Source of the DNA: Flavobacterium sp. SUN052
Lineage (GTDB): Bacteria; Bacteroidota; Bacteroidia; Flavobacteriales; Flavobacteriaceae
Reading direction: 5' to 3'
Assembly (NCBI RefSeq): GCF_028867935.1
Contig: NZ_JAPQNS010000007.1
Span: 310,001-374,000, forward strand
Length of the DNA stretch: 64,000 bases
Part shown: piece by piece, positions 33,920-43,063 of the stretch
How the letters are laid out: each line of letters opens with the position of its first letter
How positions within the stretch are numbered: the stretch's first letter is position 1
Position numbers and translations under genes: made by a program
Notes under the pieces: generated by a model
What the model saw: the letters and a program-made list of their open reading frames with translations, nothing else
What the model was told of the DNA's origin: nothing
Database searches by the model: none

Positions 33920-36634
33920 ATGACATCCCGTGAGATTCGCCAGCAGTTTTTAGACTTTTTTCAGAGCAAAGGCCACCTGATTGTTCCCTCAGCCCCACTC
34001 GTCGCCAAAAACGACCCGACGCTGATGTTCAACAATTCGGGCATGGCCCAGTTCAAAGATTTTTTCCTCGGCAACGGCACCCCACCGTCTAAGCGCGTAG
34101 CCGATACCCAAAAGTGTCTTCGTGTGTCAGGTAAGCACAACGACCTCGAAGATGTAGGTTTTGATACCTACCACCACACCATGTTCGAAATGCTGGGAAA
34201 CTGGTCATTTGGCGATTACTTCAAAAAAGAGGCACTTGAATGGTCGTGGGAACTGCTTACAGAGGTGTTCAAACTGCCCAAAGACCGCATTTATGTGTCG
34301 GTGTTCAAAGGCGATGAAAAAGACGGTGTTCCTTTCGATCAGGAATCATGGGACATCTGGAAAGGCATTGTTGGCGATGAGTCGAGAATCATTCTGGGCA
34401 ACAAAAAAGACAATTTCTGGGAAATGGGCGACACCGGTCCCTGTGGTCCCTGCTCCGAAATCCACATCGACCTGCGCTCACCAGAAGAAGTAGCCGAGAA
34501 GTCCGGTCGCGACCTGGTCAACGCCGATCACCCACAGGTGGTTGAGATCTGGAATAACGTATTCATGCAGTTCAACCGGAAGGCCGACGGCTCGCTGGAC
34601 GAACTTCCTGCCCGGCACGTCGATACCGGTATGGGCTTCGAGCGCCTGTGCATGGCCATTCAGGGCAAGCAGTCGAACTACGACACCGACGTTTTCTCAG
34701 GCACCATTGCGGTAATAGAAAAACTCTCTGGTCGTCAATACGCTGGCGGAAAAAGAACATATAGTGACATCGCTATGCGCGTTATAGCCGATCATATTCG
34801 AGCTGTTGCATTTGCGATTGCTGATGGATTAATCCCATCGAATGCGAAAGCTGGATATGTCATCCGCCGAATTCTTCGTCGTGCTATAAGATATGGATAT
34901 ACATATCTTGACTTCAGAGAGCCTTTTATGACAAAATTGGTACCTGTGCTAGCGGATCAGTTTTCAGGTGTATTTCCAGAACTTGAAGCCCAGCAGGAGT
35001 TTGTGGCAAAAGTCATACAGGAAGAGGAAAGGTCCTTTTTTAAGACTCTTGCCTCAGGAATTGAAAGATTAGAAAGCTTTTTCAATAACCATTTGAAAGA
35101 TGTAAATGAAAAGCTCAACTCTGTCGAGAGTTTAACGATTGATCAAATTAGTCAGTCAAAGGTTTTGCCCACTGAGTTTGTCTTCGAACTCTATGATACT
35201 TTTGGCTTTCCAATAGATTTAACAGCTCTTATCGCGCGAGAATGGGATTTCTCAATCGACGAAGAAGGTTTCCAGAAAGCCCTTCAGGAGCAGAAAACCC
35301 GTTCGCGAAAAGATGCCACTACATCGGCTGGCGACTGGATCGACGTTAACGAAGTGGATAAGGTCGAATTTGTAGGCTACGATCAAACAGAAGCCGCTGC
35401 CCAGATTGTGAAATACCGGAAAGTGCAAAACAAGCAGGGAACGCAGTTTCAGATTGTGATTGATCCCACACCTTTCTACGCAGAATCGGGCGGTCAAATT
35501 GGCGACACAGGAACGCTGGAATTAACGGTCAACGGTTCTCCTTCGACAATCAAAATCGTTGACACGAAGAAAGAAAACGATCTGTCGATTCTGATTTCTA
35601 ACGATAAAGACATTGATAGCTTACTGGAAACGGCTACGGCTGTCACAGCCAAAGTTGATGCCAGCCGCCGGACGCTGACGAGCAGCAATCACTCCGCCAC
35701 GCACTTACTCCATGCCGCCTTGCGCGATGTGCTGGGAACGCACGTAGGTCAGAAAGGCTCGTACGTTGGTCCAGACGCTCTCCGCTTCGACTTTTCGCAT
35801 TTCTCGAAGATGACCGACGCTGAGTTGCAGGCAGTAGAAACCATTGTAAACGAAAAAATCCGCGAGAATATCAAGCTCGACGAAAAGCGTAATGTGCCAA
35901 TCGATCAGGCAAGGGCGCTCGGTGCCATGGCGCTGTTCGGAGAGAAATACGGCGATTTTGTGCGGGTTATTACTTTCGACCCTAATTACTCTGTCGAGCT
36001 TTGCGGGGGAACCCACGTAGAAGCGACCGGGCAAATCGGCCTGTTCAAGCTGACTTCCGAAGGGTCTGTATCTACCGGTATTCGGCGGATCGAAGCCAAG
36101 ACATCAGAAGGAGCACTCGCACTGCTCAACGAACAGGGCGCCATTTTGGAGCAACTTCGTGAACTCCTGAAAGCTCCTTCTGCCGGTGCTGTTGTGAAAG
36201 CGGTGCAGTCGTTGCAGGACGAGCGCAACGCCCTCCAGAAGAAAATCGAAAGTCTCGAAAACGAGAAAGTACAGCAGGTGAAGGAACAGTTGCTAACTAA
36301 GGTGCAACAAGTAAATGGGCACTACACCCTCGTTGAGCAGGTTTCGGTTCCCTCTGCGGATGCGCTCAAGCAACTCGCCTATGATCTGAAAGCCAAAGTC
36401 GACAACCTCGCCCTGGTGCTGGGTGCCGACATCAACGGCAAGCCCCAACTGGCCGTTATGTTGCCCGACAGCCTGATTAAAGATAAAGGCATGAACGCCG
36501 GACAGGTAGTGAAAGACCTCGCCAAAAATATCAAAGGTGGTGGTGGCGGTCAGCCATTTTTTGCCACAGCGGGTGGCTCCGACGCCAGTGGGTTAGCAGC
36601 TGCGCTGGAACAGGGGAGAGTGTTATTGGGATAA
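33920..36634 (+). CDS. alaS: Alanine--tRNA ligase
   Basis: 904 residues from ATG 33920, [14 protein letters not shown]; a TTG at 33911 adds three. The class II catalytic core is at the N-terminus ([37 protein letters not shown]). The editing domain has [16 protein letters not shown] near residue 590 and [13 protein letters not shown] near 694. The C-terminal C-Ala domain ends with [15 protein letters not shown]. It charges tRNA-Ala. Residues about 275-435 are encoded by DNA with markedly lower GC and different codons (ATA, AGA, GGA, CTT) than the flanks, although the protein remains in frame and intact. Confidence 0.97.
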   Translation: MTSREIRQQFLDFFQSKGHLIVPSAPLVAKNDPTLMFNNSGMAQFKDFFLGNGTPPSKRVADTQKCLRVSGKHNDLEDVGFDTYHHTMFEMLGNWSFGDYFKKEALEWSWELLTEVFKLPKDRIYVSVFKGDEKDGVPFDQESWDIWKGIVGDESRIILGNKKDNFWEMGDTGPCGPCSEIHIDLRSPEEVAEKSGRDLVNADHPQVVEIWNNVFMQFNRKADGSLDELPARHVDTGMGFERLCMAIQGKQSNYDTDVFSGTIAVIEKLSGRQYAGGKRTYSDIAMRVIADHIRAVAFAIADGLIPSNAKAGYVIRRILRRAIRYGYTYLDFREPFMTKLVPVLADQFSGVFPELEAQQEFVAKVIQEEERSFFKTLASGIERLESFFNNHLKDVNEKLNSVESLTIDQISQSKVLPTEFVFELYDTFGFPIDLTALIAREWDFSIDEEGFQKALQEQKTRSRKDATTSAGDWIDVNEVDKVEFVGYDQTEAAAQIVKYRKVQNKQGTQFQIVIDPTPFYAESGGQIGDTGTLELTVNGSPSTIKIVDTKKENDLSILISNDKDIDSLLETATAVTAKVDASRRTLTSSNHSATHLLHAALRDVLGTHVGQKGSYVGPDALRFDFSHFSKMTDAELQAVETIVNEKIRENIKLDEKRNVPIDQARALGAMALFGEKYGDFVRVITFDPNYSVELCGGTHVEATGQIGLFKLTSEGSVSTGIRRIEAKTSEGALALLNEQGAILEQLRELLKAPSAGAVVKAVQSLQDERNALQKKIESLENEKVQQVKEQLLTKVQQVNGHYTLVEQVSVPSADALKQLAYDLKAKVDNLALVLGADINGKPQLAVMLPDSLIKDKGMNAGQVVKDLAKNIKGGGGGQPFFATAGGSDASGLAAALEQGRVLLG

Positions 36635-36674
36635 TGACTGTCGTTTCTGCGACGCTTCAATATTCAGTATAAAC

Positions 36675-36704
36675 AACAGGCCCGGATTTTCGTCCGGGCC
36701 TGTT
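36675..36704. terminator. Bidirectional terminator between alaS and YceI gene
   Basis: A perfect 12-bp stem AACAGGCCCGGA with its complement and a six-base loop (TTTTCG), followed by TTATT on the plus strand. It lies 41 bases after the alaS stop and before the convergent YceI gene stop. Confidence 0.9.
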
Positions 36705-36739
36705 TTATTCAATAGGTTGGTAGTTGGCAGGCACAATGT

Positions 36740-37363
36740 TTATTTCGACGCTACCGTTTTTAGGTTGATCGTGAAATCGTCGTAGATAGCTTTGTCGCCG
36801 ATGTTCTCGAAGAATGACTTCGAGCCATATTTGATGTCGTATTTTGTGCGGTCCAGAACAGCTTTGCCCTCAGCGGTGATGGTGTTACCAGATACAGTTA
36901 CTGTAGCAGGGAACGTCACTGGGTTAGTCAGGTTCTTGATCGTCATGTTGCCCGTGATATCGTAGTTGTTACCACCTTTTGGCGTCACTTTCGTGATCAC
37001 AAACTTCGACGTTGGGTATTTAGTGGTGTTGAAAAAGTCTTCTGACTTCATGTGGCCGATAAACTTGGCATTGTAACCGGCATCAGTCAAGTCGAGGCTA
37101 GTGATGCTGTTCATATCGAATTCAAACGTACCACCTGTCAGTTTTGTACCATCAACTGTCAGTGTACCTTCGGTGAATTTCACGGTGCCGTTGTGTTGAC
37201 CAGTTACTTTTTTGCCTTCCCAGTTCAGGACACTTTTCTGCGTGTCGACTTTGTAGGTAGTTGCTTTGGCTTTTTTTACGGGCCCAACAGGGCTAACAAA
37301 CGCTGAGGTTCCTGCCATTACGGCTACTGCAACCAGACTGGCGAGAAATTGACGTGTTTTCAT
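36740..37363 (-). CDS. YceI family periplasmic lipid-binding protein
   Basis: 207 residues with a signal peptide (hydrophobic core about 6-24). The YceI lipocalin-like barrel is recognisable from KVDTQKSVLNWEGKKVTGQHNGTVKF, FEFDMNSITSLDL, MKSEDFFNTTKYPTSKFVIT and AVLDRTKYDIKYGSKSFF. Members bind isoprenoid or other lipids. It lies downstream of a MarR gene on the same strand, 37 bases away, so the two are probably one operon. Confidence 0.93.
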   Translation of the reverse strand: MKTRQFLASLVAVAVMAGTSAFVSPVGPVKKAKATTYKVDTQKSVLNWEGKKVTGQHNGTVKFTEGTLTVDGTKLTGGTFEFDMNSITSLDLTDAGYNAKFIGHMKSEDFFNTTKYPTSKFVITKVTPKGGNNYDITGNMTIKNLTNPVTFPATVTVSGNTITAEGKAVLDRTKYDIKYGSKSFFENIGDKAIYDDFTINLKTVASK

Positions 37364-37400
37364 TGTGTTACTTGATTTATTAGGTTTAATTGGTAAAAAC

Positions 37401-37862
37401 TCATTCGTCGGAGCCCCGCAACTGGTCGAGCAATTGACTTAATGTGTCGGCTTGCTCAGTGGTAAGTCGCTGGTGCATATCTTCTTCCCACTGCACCTGC
37501 GAGGCATCAATTTTTTTCAACAGATCAAGCCCTTTCTGCGTGATCACTACATCCACCGCTCGCCTGTCCTTAGGGCATTCGGTCCGTTCAACGTACTTTT
37601 TCAGTACTAGTTTATCCACCAAACGCGATGCATTCGACATTTTGTCCAGCATCCGTTCCGTAATCTCACTCACTTTAACCGGTTCCGGCGATTTCCCCCG
37701 TAGAATCCGCAGTACATTGTACTGCTGCAAGGTGATTCCGTAAGGTTTCAATACGCGCATTTGGGCGTTACCGATCCAGTTACCACTGTACAAAACGTTG
37801 ACAACCAACCGATGAAATGGTGATCTAAACGTTGCCTGCTGGATGTCTGATTCAATAGACAT
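37401..37862 (-). CDS. MarR family transcriptional regulator
   Basis: 153 residues with the MarR winged helix: LQQYNVLRILRGK, ITERMLDKMSNASRLVDKL (recognition helix) and the wing ECPKDRRAVDVVITQKGLDLL. It likely represses its own operon with the YceI gene. A dyad at 37905-37918 next to the promoter is a candidate operator. Confidence 0.92.
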   Translation of the reverse strand: MSIESDIQQATFRSPFHRLVVNVLYSGNWIGNAQMRVLKPYGITLQQYNVLRILRGKSPEPVKVSEITERMLDKMSNASRLVDKLVLKKYVERTECPKDRRAVDVVITQKGLDLLKKIDASQVQWEEDMHQRLTTEQADTLSQLLDQLRGSDE

Positions 37863-37897
37863 AATAATTGGTAGTTGGTTTAGTGAATCTGACGTTG

Positions 37898-37905
37898 CAA
37901 ATATA
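37898..37905 (-). promoter_or_regulatory. TAnnTTTG element of marR-yceI operon
   Basis: The minus strand reads TATATTTG, 35 bases before the ATG at 37862. Confidence 0.6.
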
Positions 37906-37918
37906 ATGTGATTACATT
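37905..37918. promoter_or_regulatory. Candidate MarR operator dyad
   Basis: AATGTGATTACATT is an imperfect palindrome touching the TATATTTG element; GTTGC at 37894-37898 and GCAAC at 37926-37930 extend the symmetry outward. MarR proteins often bind such dyads at their own promoters. Confidence 0.5.
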
Positions 37919-38114
37919 TAATGTAGCAACATCTAATTAATTAATTTTAGTTCCGCATGGGTAAAAAGAAGTATAACTGCTGATTCAACGCTTGTATCCT
38001 AGTAAATCTGTGGTTGAAATAAAAAAGGCAATAAATGTACTAAATCAGTATCATTTTCCCTATATGCACCGGTAGGTCCCTAACAGATACACAGTATGGA
38101 GCAACGGAAAAATG

Positions 38115-38122
38115 TATCTTTG
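38115..38122 (+). promoter_or_regulatory. TAnnTTTG element abutting alaA start
   Basis: TATCTTTG lies four bases before the ATG at 38127, so the transcript is probably leaderless or nearly so. It lies inside the longer open frame starting at 38112. Confidence 0.55.
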
Positions 38123-38126
38123 CCGG

Positions 38127-39338
38127 ATGGAAATTTTGAAGAGCCAGCGGCTCAATAACTTACGATACGACATTAGGGGGCCAGTTTACGAGAAATCCCT
38201 AGAACTGGAAAGTCAAGGCTATAAAATAATAAACCTCAACATTGGCAACCCAGCTCCATTCGGTTTCGATGCTCCCGATGAAATTGTCCATGATATTATT
38301 CTGAATATACGCAATGCCCAGGGTTACGCCGATTCGCGTGGGTTGTTTGCCGCCCGCAAGGCCGTGATGCACTACACGCAGACATTGGGACTACCGGGCA
38401 TTACGATCAATGATATTTTTATTGGGAATGGCGTAAGCGAATTGATCCTGTTATCGATGCAGGCGCTGATCAACGAAGGCGACGAAGTATTGGTACCAGC
38501 TCCCGATTACCCGCTCTGGACTACGTCGGTTGCCCTTTGCGGAGGTAAACCCGTCCATTATATATGCGATGAAGCCGCCGACTGGAACCCCGACTTGGCC
38601 GATATGGAAGCCAAAATAACCAGTCGGACGCGGGCCATTGTCGTTATCAATCCCAACAATCCAACGGGTGCCGTTTACGATAAATCCGTAATCGAGGGCA
38701 TTGCCCGACTCGCCGAACGGCGGGGTCTGATTGTGTTTTCCGACGAGATCTACGACAAGATTCTGTACGACGGAGCCAAGCATCACCCCATGGCCCGGTT
38801 TGTACACGACACGCTGTGTATTTCGATGGGGGGCTTATCCAAAAATTATCGGGCCGCGGGTTTCCGGGGTGGCTGGTTAGTGATGAGTGGAGCCCGCGCC
38901 AAAGCCAAATCATACATCGAAGGGCTCACGCTGATGGCTTCGTTGCGGATCAGTGCCAACGTTCCTACTCAATATGCCATTCAGACTGCCCTTGGTGGTT
39001 ATCAAAGTATCAACGACTTAGTAATGCCAAGTGGGCGGCTTTATAAGCAACTTATGCTTGCCTACGACCGGCTCACGGCTATTCCGGGTATAAGCTGTGT
39101 CCGGCCTAAAGGGTCCATGTATGTGTTCCCAAAGATTGATCTGGAACAGTTCAATTTCGTCGACGACAACGAGTTCGTGTATGATTTACTCTCCGAACAA
39201 AAAGTCCTCGTGGTGGCTGGCCAGGGCTTCAACTACCCACATCCCGACCATTTCCGGGTTGTTTGCCTGCCCACTGTCGACGAATTGAGCCTGGCGATGG
39301 ACCGGATCGAAGCGTTTTTAGAAAGTAGACGGAAGTGA
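38127..39338 (+). CDS. alaA: PLP-dependent alanine/aspartate-type aminotransferase (AlaA-like)
   Basis: 403 residues of fold-type I aminotransferase, very close in pattern to E. coli AlaA: YDIRGPVYEKSLELE, LNIGNPAPFGFDAPDEI, GNGVSELILLSMQALINEGDEVLVPAPDYPLW, INPNNPTGAVYD, FSDEIYDKILYDGA and the PLP lysine in GLSKNYRAAGFRGGW. It interconverts pyruvate and alanine using glutamate. ATG 38127 (MEILKSQRLNN) is chosen over 38112 because the promoter element lies between them. The MFS gene follows 35 bases downstream. Confidence 0.88.
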   Translation: MEILKSQRLNNLRYDIRGPVYEKSLELESQGYKIINLNIGNPAPFGFDAPDEIVHDIILNIRNAQGYADSRGLFAARKAVMHYTQTLGLPGITINDIFIGNGVSELILLSMQALINEGDEVLVPAPDYPLWTTSVALCGGKPVHYICDEAADWNPDLADMEAKITSRTRAIVVINPNNPTGAVYDKSVIEGIARLAERRGLIVFSDEIYDKILYDGAKHHPMARFVHDTLCISMGGLSKNYRAAGFRGGWLVMSGARAKAKSYIEGLTLMASLRISANVPTQYAIQTALGGYQSINDLVMPSGRLYKQLMLAYDRLTAIPGISCVRPKGSMYVFPKIDLEQFNFVDDNEFVYDLLSEQKVLVVAGQGFNYPHPDHFRVVCLPTVDELSLAMDRIEAFLESRRK

Positions 39339-39373
39339 ACTGACAATCATTGATAACCAATTAACCTAAACCT

Positions 39374-40606
39374 ATGTCTCCAACTGCCCCAAATCCTTCT
39401 AAATCGTTCCTCGGTCCACTGTTGATTATTGGTGCCCTGTTTTTCGTTTTTGGCTTTGTTACCTGGGTCAACAGCGTACTGATTGCCTTTTTCAAACAGG
39501 CATTCAATCTAAGTACAGTTGGCTCCAATCTGGTGGCCTTTGCGTTCTTTATTTCCTACACCATCATGGCCATTCCGTCGTCGGCGGTGCTGAAACGGAC
39601 AGGATTCAAAAACGGAATGTCGTTGGGTTTGGGGATTATGGCCATTGGGACGCTGGTTTTTGTGCCAGCTGCCAAAGCACTGTCGTATCCGTTGTTTCTG
39701 GGCGGTTTATTTCTGATTGGCATTGGCCTGACGGTACTCCAAACAGCATCGAACCCTTACGTGACTATTCTGGGGCCACGCGAGTCGGCGGCTCAGCGAA
39801 TTAGTTTTATGGGCGTTGCCAACAAAATGGCGGGCATCGCGAGTCAGTTTATCTTTGGCGGTTTGCTACTCACCGGTGCCAACACCGCTGCTGGTTCGGC
39901 CAGTCTCGACAAGGTGGTCATGCCTTATCTGATTATGACTGGCGTGCTGGTAGTACTGGCTATTCTGGTTCGATTCTCCACGCTTCCTGAGGTTTCGGAA
40001 GAGCAGGACGATAGCACCGACGAAGGAGCTGCCAGTGTGCACAACCACACCAGTATCAGTCAGTTCCCCAACCTTGTTTTGGGTGTAATAGCACTGTTTT
40101 GTTACGTTGGGGCTGAAGTTATTGCGGGCGACACCATCATTAATTATGGCAAAGCTCTTGGCTTCTCCAACGACGAAGCTAAGTACTTCACCACCTATAC
40201 TCTCTACGGACTGCTGGCCGGATACATACTCGGAATCATCGCCATTCCCCGCTACATAACCCAGCAGAAAGCTTTACTCTTCGGGTCTTCGCTGGCGCTG
40301 GTATTCACCGTTGGCGCCCTGATTACCGACGGTTATGCCTCCATTTTATGCGTGTCGCTGCTGGGTTTTGCCATTGCTCCCGTTTGGCCCGCCGTTTGGC
40401 CACTAGCCCTGAACCGGCTGGGTAAATTTACCAAGCTAGGCTCAGCCCTATTGATTATGGCGATCTCAGGCGGGGCGTTGCTCCCCCTCTTACATGGATA
40501 CCTGACCGATACCGTTAGCCCCAAAATGGCCTACGCGTTGTTGCTCCCACTGTTCGGATTTATCTTGTATTACGCCGTTTCAGGCCACAAGAAGACGAAG
40601 TGGTGA
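39374..40606 (+). CDS. Sugar MFS transporter, FucP/GluP type
   Basis: 410 residues with about twelve membrane segments. The fucose/glucose-galactose permease group is suggested by FFVFGFVTWVNSVLIAFFKQAFNL, TVLQTASNPYVTILGP, AAQRISFMGVANKMAGIASQ and GEAEVIAGDT-like YVGAEVIAGDTIINYGKALG. These are proton-sugar symporters of the inner membrane. Substrate unspecified; fucose, glucose or galactose are the family precedents. Confidence 0.88.
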   Translation: MSPTAPNPSKSFLGPLLIIGALFFVFGFVTWVNSVLIAFFKQAFNLSTVGSNLVAFAFFISYTIMAIPSSAVLKRTGFKNGMSLGLGIMAIGTLVFVPAAKALSYPLFLGGLFLIGIGLTVLQTASNPYVTILGPRESAAQRISFMGVANKMAGIASQFIFGGLLLTGANTAAGSASLDKVVMPYLIMTGVLVVLAILVRFSTLPEVSEEQDDSTDEGAASVHNHTSISQFPNLVLGVIALFCYVGAEVIAGDTIINYGKALGFSNDEAKYFTTYTLYGLLAGYILGIIAIPRYITQQKALLFGSSLALVFTVGALITDGYASILCVSLLGFAIAPVWPAVWPLALNRLGKFTKLGSALLIMAISGGALLPLLHGYLTDTVSPKMAYALLLPLFGFILYYAVSGHKKTKW

Positions 40607-40649
40607 GTTAGCTGTTATTGGCTATATTTAGATCTAAATAATAAACGCC

Positions 40650-41210
40650 ATGATTGCTGAGGTAGCACACTATCAGTTTACGGTTCAGGAATACCACCGC
40701 ATGGGCGAAACGGGCATCATCACCGAAGATGCCCGCGTCGAACTTATCCATGGACAGATATATACAATGAGCCCAGTTGGTAGAAAACATGTTGCCTGTG
40801 TAAACAGGTTGACCAATTTACTTCCTGTTAAACTGGCAGGTCGGGCTGTTGTCAGCGTTCAGAATCCAGTTGTTCTGAATAACCTCTCAGAACCAGAACC
40901 GGATATTATGCTCTTACGAAACCGGGCTGATTTTTATGAAGCAAGACTTGCTGAAGCAGTTGATGTACTGTTGTTGATCGAAGTTTCCGAAGCAACTCTC
41001 CGCTTTGACAAAGAAATAAAGCTCCCTCTCTACGCCGAAAACGGCATTCCAGAAGTCTGGATTATCGACTTGAAAAAAGGGATTATTGAGGTCTATTCCG
41101 ATTTGCAAAATGGCAGTTACCATCAACAACAAATTCTGAAACGAGGGGAAAATTTGACACCTCAGCAATTACCATTTCTAACAGTGGCAGTGCAGGAATT
41201 GATTGGGTAG
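40650..41210 (+). CDS. Uma2 family (DUF820) restriction-endonuclease-like protein
   Basis: 186 residues of the PD-(D/E)XK-fold Uma2 family. Marks are RVELIHGQIYTMSP, the acidic motif EPDIMLLRNR, VLLLIEVSEATLRFDKEIKLPLYAENGIPEVWIIDL with Glu and Lys of the nuclease core. Uma2 genes are numerous in cyanobacteria and in some Cytophagales; their substrate is not established. It lies at the left edge of an AT-rich stretch. Confidence 0.87.
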   Translation: MIAEVAHYQFTVQEYHRMGETGIITEDARVELIHGQIYTMSPVGRKHVACVNRLTNLLPVKLAGRAVVSVQNPVVLNNLSEPEPDIMLLRNRADFYEARLAEAVDVLLLIEVSEATLRFDKEIKLPLYAENGIPEVWIIDLKKGIIEVYSDLQNGSYHQQQILKRGENLTPQQLPFLTVAVQELIG

Positions 41211-41419
41211 AACAAGTCATACATGATGCCTATTTTGCATTATCATATTAGTAATATTAAAAATACAAGAACACAACATCTAAGCAACCGGTGAGTTCAT
41301 TTCTTTCAAACTGAAACTTAATAAACTCATAATACCATTATATTTTACAGATAAACAGAATATGCGTCAATCCGTGAGATATAACCAATGCTACGACCGA
41401 CCATCCAGAATTAAACATT

Positions 41420-41923
41420 ATTAATAAAAGACCGAAAATAAAATTAGAACTTACGACAACTGACAAGGCTTTTGAAATTCTTAGTTGGATCTCTATTTTT
41501 ACAATTTGGATTTTGACAATCACAAACTATACAAACTTGCCCAACACTATTCCAATACATTACAACGGTGCGGGACAAGCAGACGGTTTTGGAGAAAAAA
41601 GAAACATTTTGGCTTTACCGTCAATTTCGATAATTCTTTTTATTGGAATGATAATTCTAAACAAGTTTCCACAAACTTTCAATTACCCGACCAATATAAC
41701 CGCAGAAAACGCATTAAGCCAATATACAAATGCGTCAAGAATGATTAGATATTTAAAATTCATTATTGTTGTCATTTTTGGACTGATTACATTGCAGACA
41801 ATCAGAAATGTAAACGGAAAAAAAAGTGGACTTGGTGTTCGGTTTCTTCCATTGACATTAGGACTAATTTTTGTACCGCTGCCATACTTTGTGGTAAAAT
41901 CATTTAAGCCAACGAAACAATAA
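41420..41923 (+). CDS. DUF1648-type membrane protein, start codon lost or ATT
   Basis: An open frame of 167 codons with no ATG, GTG or TTG at the expected beginning. A frame stop lies at 41375-41377. The reading from the ATT at 41420 gives NKRPKIKLELTTTD after it, then a membrane segment, then the DUF1648 motif NYTNLPNTIPIHYNGAGQADGFG, and two or three more membrane segments. The first usable TTG (41513) would remove the first membrane segment. Either ATT is the start or the start ATG has mutated and the gene is decaying. GC is low compared with neighbours. Function of DUF1648 is not known to me. Confidence 0.6.
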   Translation: MNKRPKIKLELTTTDKAFEILSWISIFTIWILTITNYTNLPNTIPIHYNGAGQADGFGEKRNILALPSISIILFIGMIILNKFPQTFNYPTNITAENALSQYTNASRMIRYLKFIIVVIFGLITLQTIRNVNGKKSGLGVRFLPLTLGLIFVPLPYFVVKSFKPTKQ

Positions 41924-41929
41924 AAAAAA

Positions 41930-42071
41930 GGCACTAATTATAACATCGGTTTCGAAAAATGGTAGCAGAAGTGCTTCTACGAAACATTCATAAAGCGCTC
42001 AACATCAGTACTTCTATTGAACTTCAGTCCTAAAAATCCGCATCATTGCCAAGCCGAGAAACTTTAGTGGC
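41930..42071. repeat. Loose inverted-repeat element between two damaged genes
   Basis: GGCACTAA near the left end and TTTAGTGGC near the right end pair, followed inward by GTTTC and GAAAC; in between lie smaller hairpins (for example AGAAGTGCTTCT). Non-coding. It could be a recombination site or remnant of a small mobile element; symmetry is imperfect. Confidence 0.4.
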
Positions 42072-42102
42072 AACCGTAGTGAGACAACAGACAGATAAAA
42101 TA

Positions 42103-42738
42103 ATGGATACAAATAACAATACCAGGACGGACAAAACACACAGAGGACTTGGCTGATTTTCGGATCAGATATTCGTAAAATGTCCTCACTGTAATGGAAA
42201 ATCCCAAGTATTTTCTAAGCTTGGGCAATACACAATCCCATATCCTTTTAATGTAAAATCTACATTTCGTTGTGACAACTGCTATAAACCAATAAATGAA
42301 AAGCTTTGGTATGGACCGATTGTCATTACCGCAGCAAATAAAAAATGTGGTTTTTGTGGAACAATCTTAGCCTACAAAGAAAAAGTTGACAGATACAGCG
42401 ACAAAGTTGAAGTTAAATGTGAAGGTTGTAAGCAAGAAAAACGCTACAATGTCAGTTATAGTTTGACTTATGCTAATAGCCACCAAGCAACAGATCCTAA
42501 TTTTGGATTGCAACTTTGGTTACAATATCCCGTAGATGGAAATATCTTTTGGGCTTATAACTATGAACATTTAGAATACCTGAGAGAATACGTATCAGCA
42601 AAACTCAGGGAAGAAGAGGTAGTTAGTAAATATTCATTAAGACAGAAACTGCCCAACTTTATTAAGCTCGCAAAAAACAGAGACCGTATTTTGAAAATTA
42701 TTGACCGACTTCAAAAAATTGACTTTAAACCAGAGTAG
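42103..42738 (+). pseudogene. Zinc-ribbon protein with in-frame TGA
   Basis: From ATG 42103 the frame runs 212 codons to 42738 but is interrupted by TGA at codon 18 (42154-42156). After the stop the reading continues without frame change through four CxxC knuckles (CPHC, CDNC, CGFC, CEGC), then a helical region (YNYEHLEYLREYVSAKLREEE). No ATG, GTG or TTG occurs between the TGA and a TTG at 42463, which is after all the Cys pairs. The simplest reading is a recent nonsense mutation. The four CxxC pairs suggest two zinc-binding ribbons. Low GC, like the preceding gene. Confidence 0.6.
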
Positions 42739-43063
42739 AGGGCAGTCTCGTCATTATTTGTGTCAGGAGATAGCTTCCGTTCAAACTTGGAGTTTTGTGC
42801 CTCCCATCAAGTTCAGTTCAGGTTGACAGTTTTGTGCTTCGATTTCCCACCCGAACACAAAGCCCCGAACCGTTCCGACGCAATTGGGTTAGGCAATGCA
42901 CTACGCCATTTTCCCTCACCTTCGAATGCAGCAGAGCGTATTCTGTGAGCCCCCAAAGACCATTCCTTCTCAATCGAGCCCGAAACATCGGAAGGCGAAC
43001 ACGCTTGCTTCCATTTGTGTTACCTTTGTAGCTGATTTACTTCTGCTACAACTGATCAATCGT
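42739..43063. other. Intergenic region upstream of ispG
   Basis: This 325-base stretch holds the ispG promoter element at its right end. The open frame starting at 42896 that joins ispG is not supported as coding, since the promoter lies inside it. GTTTTGTGC-type words occur twice (near 42793 and 42829). Nothing else recognised. Confidence 0.5.
43021..43028 (+). promoter_or_regulatory. TAnnTTTG element of ispG
   Basis: TACCTTTG lies 35 bases before the ATG at 43064, which supports that start over the long upstream extension. Confidence 0.6.

Noticed and set aside
41338..41523. Minus-strand 61-codon membrane-like open frame
   Set aside because: It overlaps the better supported DUF1648 reading on the plus strand and has no promoter or homology.
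42880..42900. GTTAGGC near 42890 as the core of an integron attC site
   Set aside because: Only one half-site was seen, no matching partner or integrase gene was found, and a seven-base match is expected by chance.
42896..43063. Extended N-terminus of IspG
   Set aside because: The TAnnTTTG promoter at 43021 lies inside it, the composition is unlike protein, and IspG homology begins after ATG 43064.
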